A stretch of 64,000 bases of DNA, taken from Loripinus fragilis. Its lineage: Eukaryota; Mollusca; Bivalvia; Lucinida; Lucinidae. This document shows positions 63,840 through 64,000 of the stretch, piece by piece. Numbering within the stretch: position 1 is the first letter of the stretch; each line of letters opens with the position of its first letter. The notes under the pieces are model-generated. The model searched no databases and was not told the DNA's origin. It worked only from the letters and a program-made list of their open reading frames with translations. Where the stretch lies: positions 11,687,754-11,751,753 of the forward strand of contig OZ026526.1 in NCBI GenBank assembly GCA_964019695.1, in the 5' to 3' direction. Both the position numbers and the translations under genes were made by a program.

Positions 63840-64000
63840 ATTTACCAGTTCCACAATATCAAAAATGGTTTGCATTACTTTGTGTCATTTCTTGTTTTGA
63901 AATCATCTTGAAGAGAGAGTTAGTTGCTTTGCTTTAATTGTCTTCCTGTTGTCTTGTGACTGTTAGTGTTTTGTGGCTCTTCCTAATGGTGCCACGGGTT
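63840..64000 (+). mobile_element. PLE-B 3'UTR copy, cut by window end
   Basis: TGTTTTGAAATCATCTTGAA, GAGAGAGTTAGTTGCTTTGC and TGTGGCTCTTCCTAATGGTG, continuing to the window edge. Confidence 0.75.

Overview
This window is animal (metazoan) nuclear DNA. It is AT-rich, has no bacterial-style gene packing and no long unbroken reading frame apart from those created by tandem repeats. It is saturated with degraded transposable elements. tRNA-derived SINEs, Penelope-like retroelements, mariner relics and very many palindromic MITEs suggest a marine or freshwater invertebrate, most likely a bivalve mollusc. That assignment is inference from the repeat style, not from a diagnostic gene. I find no intact host protein-coding gene. 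The only host-exon candidate is a weak 96-bp stretch near 50.9 kb.

Layout. 0-5.5 kb: MITEs around a 2.4-kb minisatellite of 39-bp units. 5.5-18 kb: scattered retroelement 3' ends (two 3'UTR types, here called PLE-A and PLE-B), MITE families C, D, E and F, a GATA/GGAT microsatellite and a 65-bp minisatellite. 18.6-24.6 kb: a 5.5-kb foldback-type element with arms built from about 350-bp tandem units; it sits inside a family E element and carries a hAT-like insertion in its right arm. 24.6-27.5 kb: a cluster of colliding Penelope-like copies. 28-31 kb: hairpins and retroelement ends. 30.9-34.3 kb: a mariner pseudogene split by the most complete Penelope-like copy. 34.8-52.8 kb: MITEs, a Tc1-like non-autonomous element, SINEs and nested insertions. 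53-60 kb: a 4.2-kb satellite of 58-bp palindrome-bearing units that reverses polarity at about 56.77 kb, with small islands of the same motif on either side. 60-64 kb: a LINE C-terminal RNase H fragment cut by a retroelement tail, then further MITEs and hairpins.

How the parts relate. No pathway or operon is visible; the connections are historical. Nested insertions give relative ages: the mariner is older than the Penelope-like copy inside it; family E is older than the foldback, which is older than the hAT-like insert; family C is older than the snapback P element; family J is older than the TIR element inside it. The dispersed PLE-A repeats are explained as 5'-truncated copies of the retroelement at 31.4-33.5 kb, because that copy runs from its RT reading frame straight into the same 3' sequence. 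A sister subfamily with a different 3'UTR (PLE-B) is shown by the copy at 24.6-25.3 kb.
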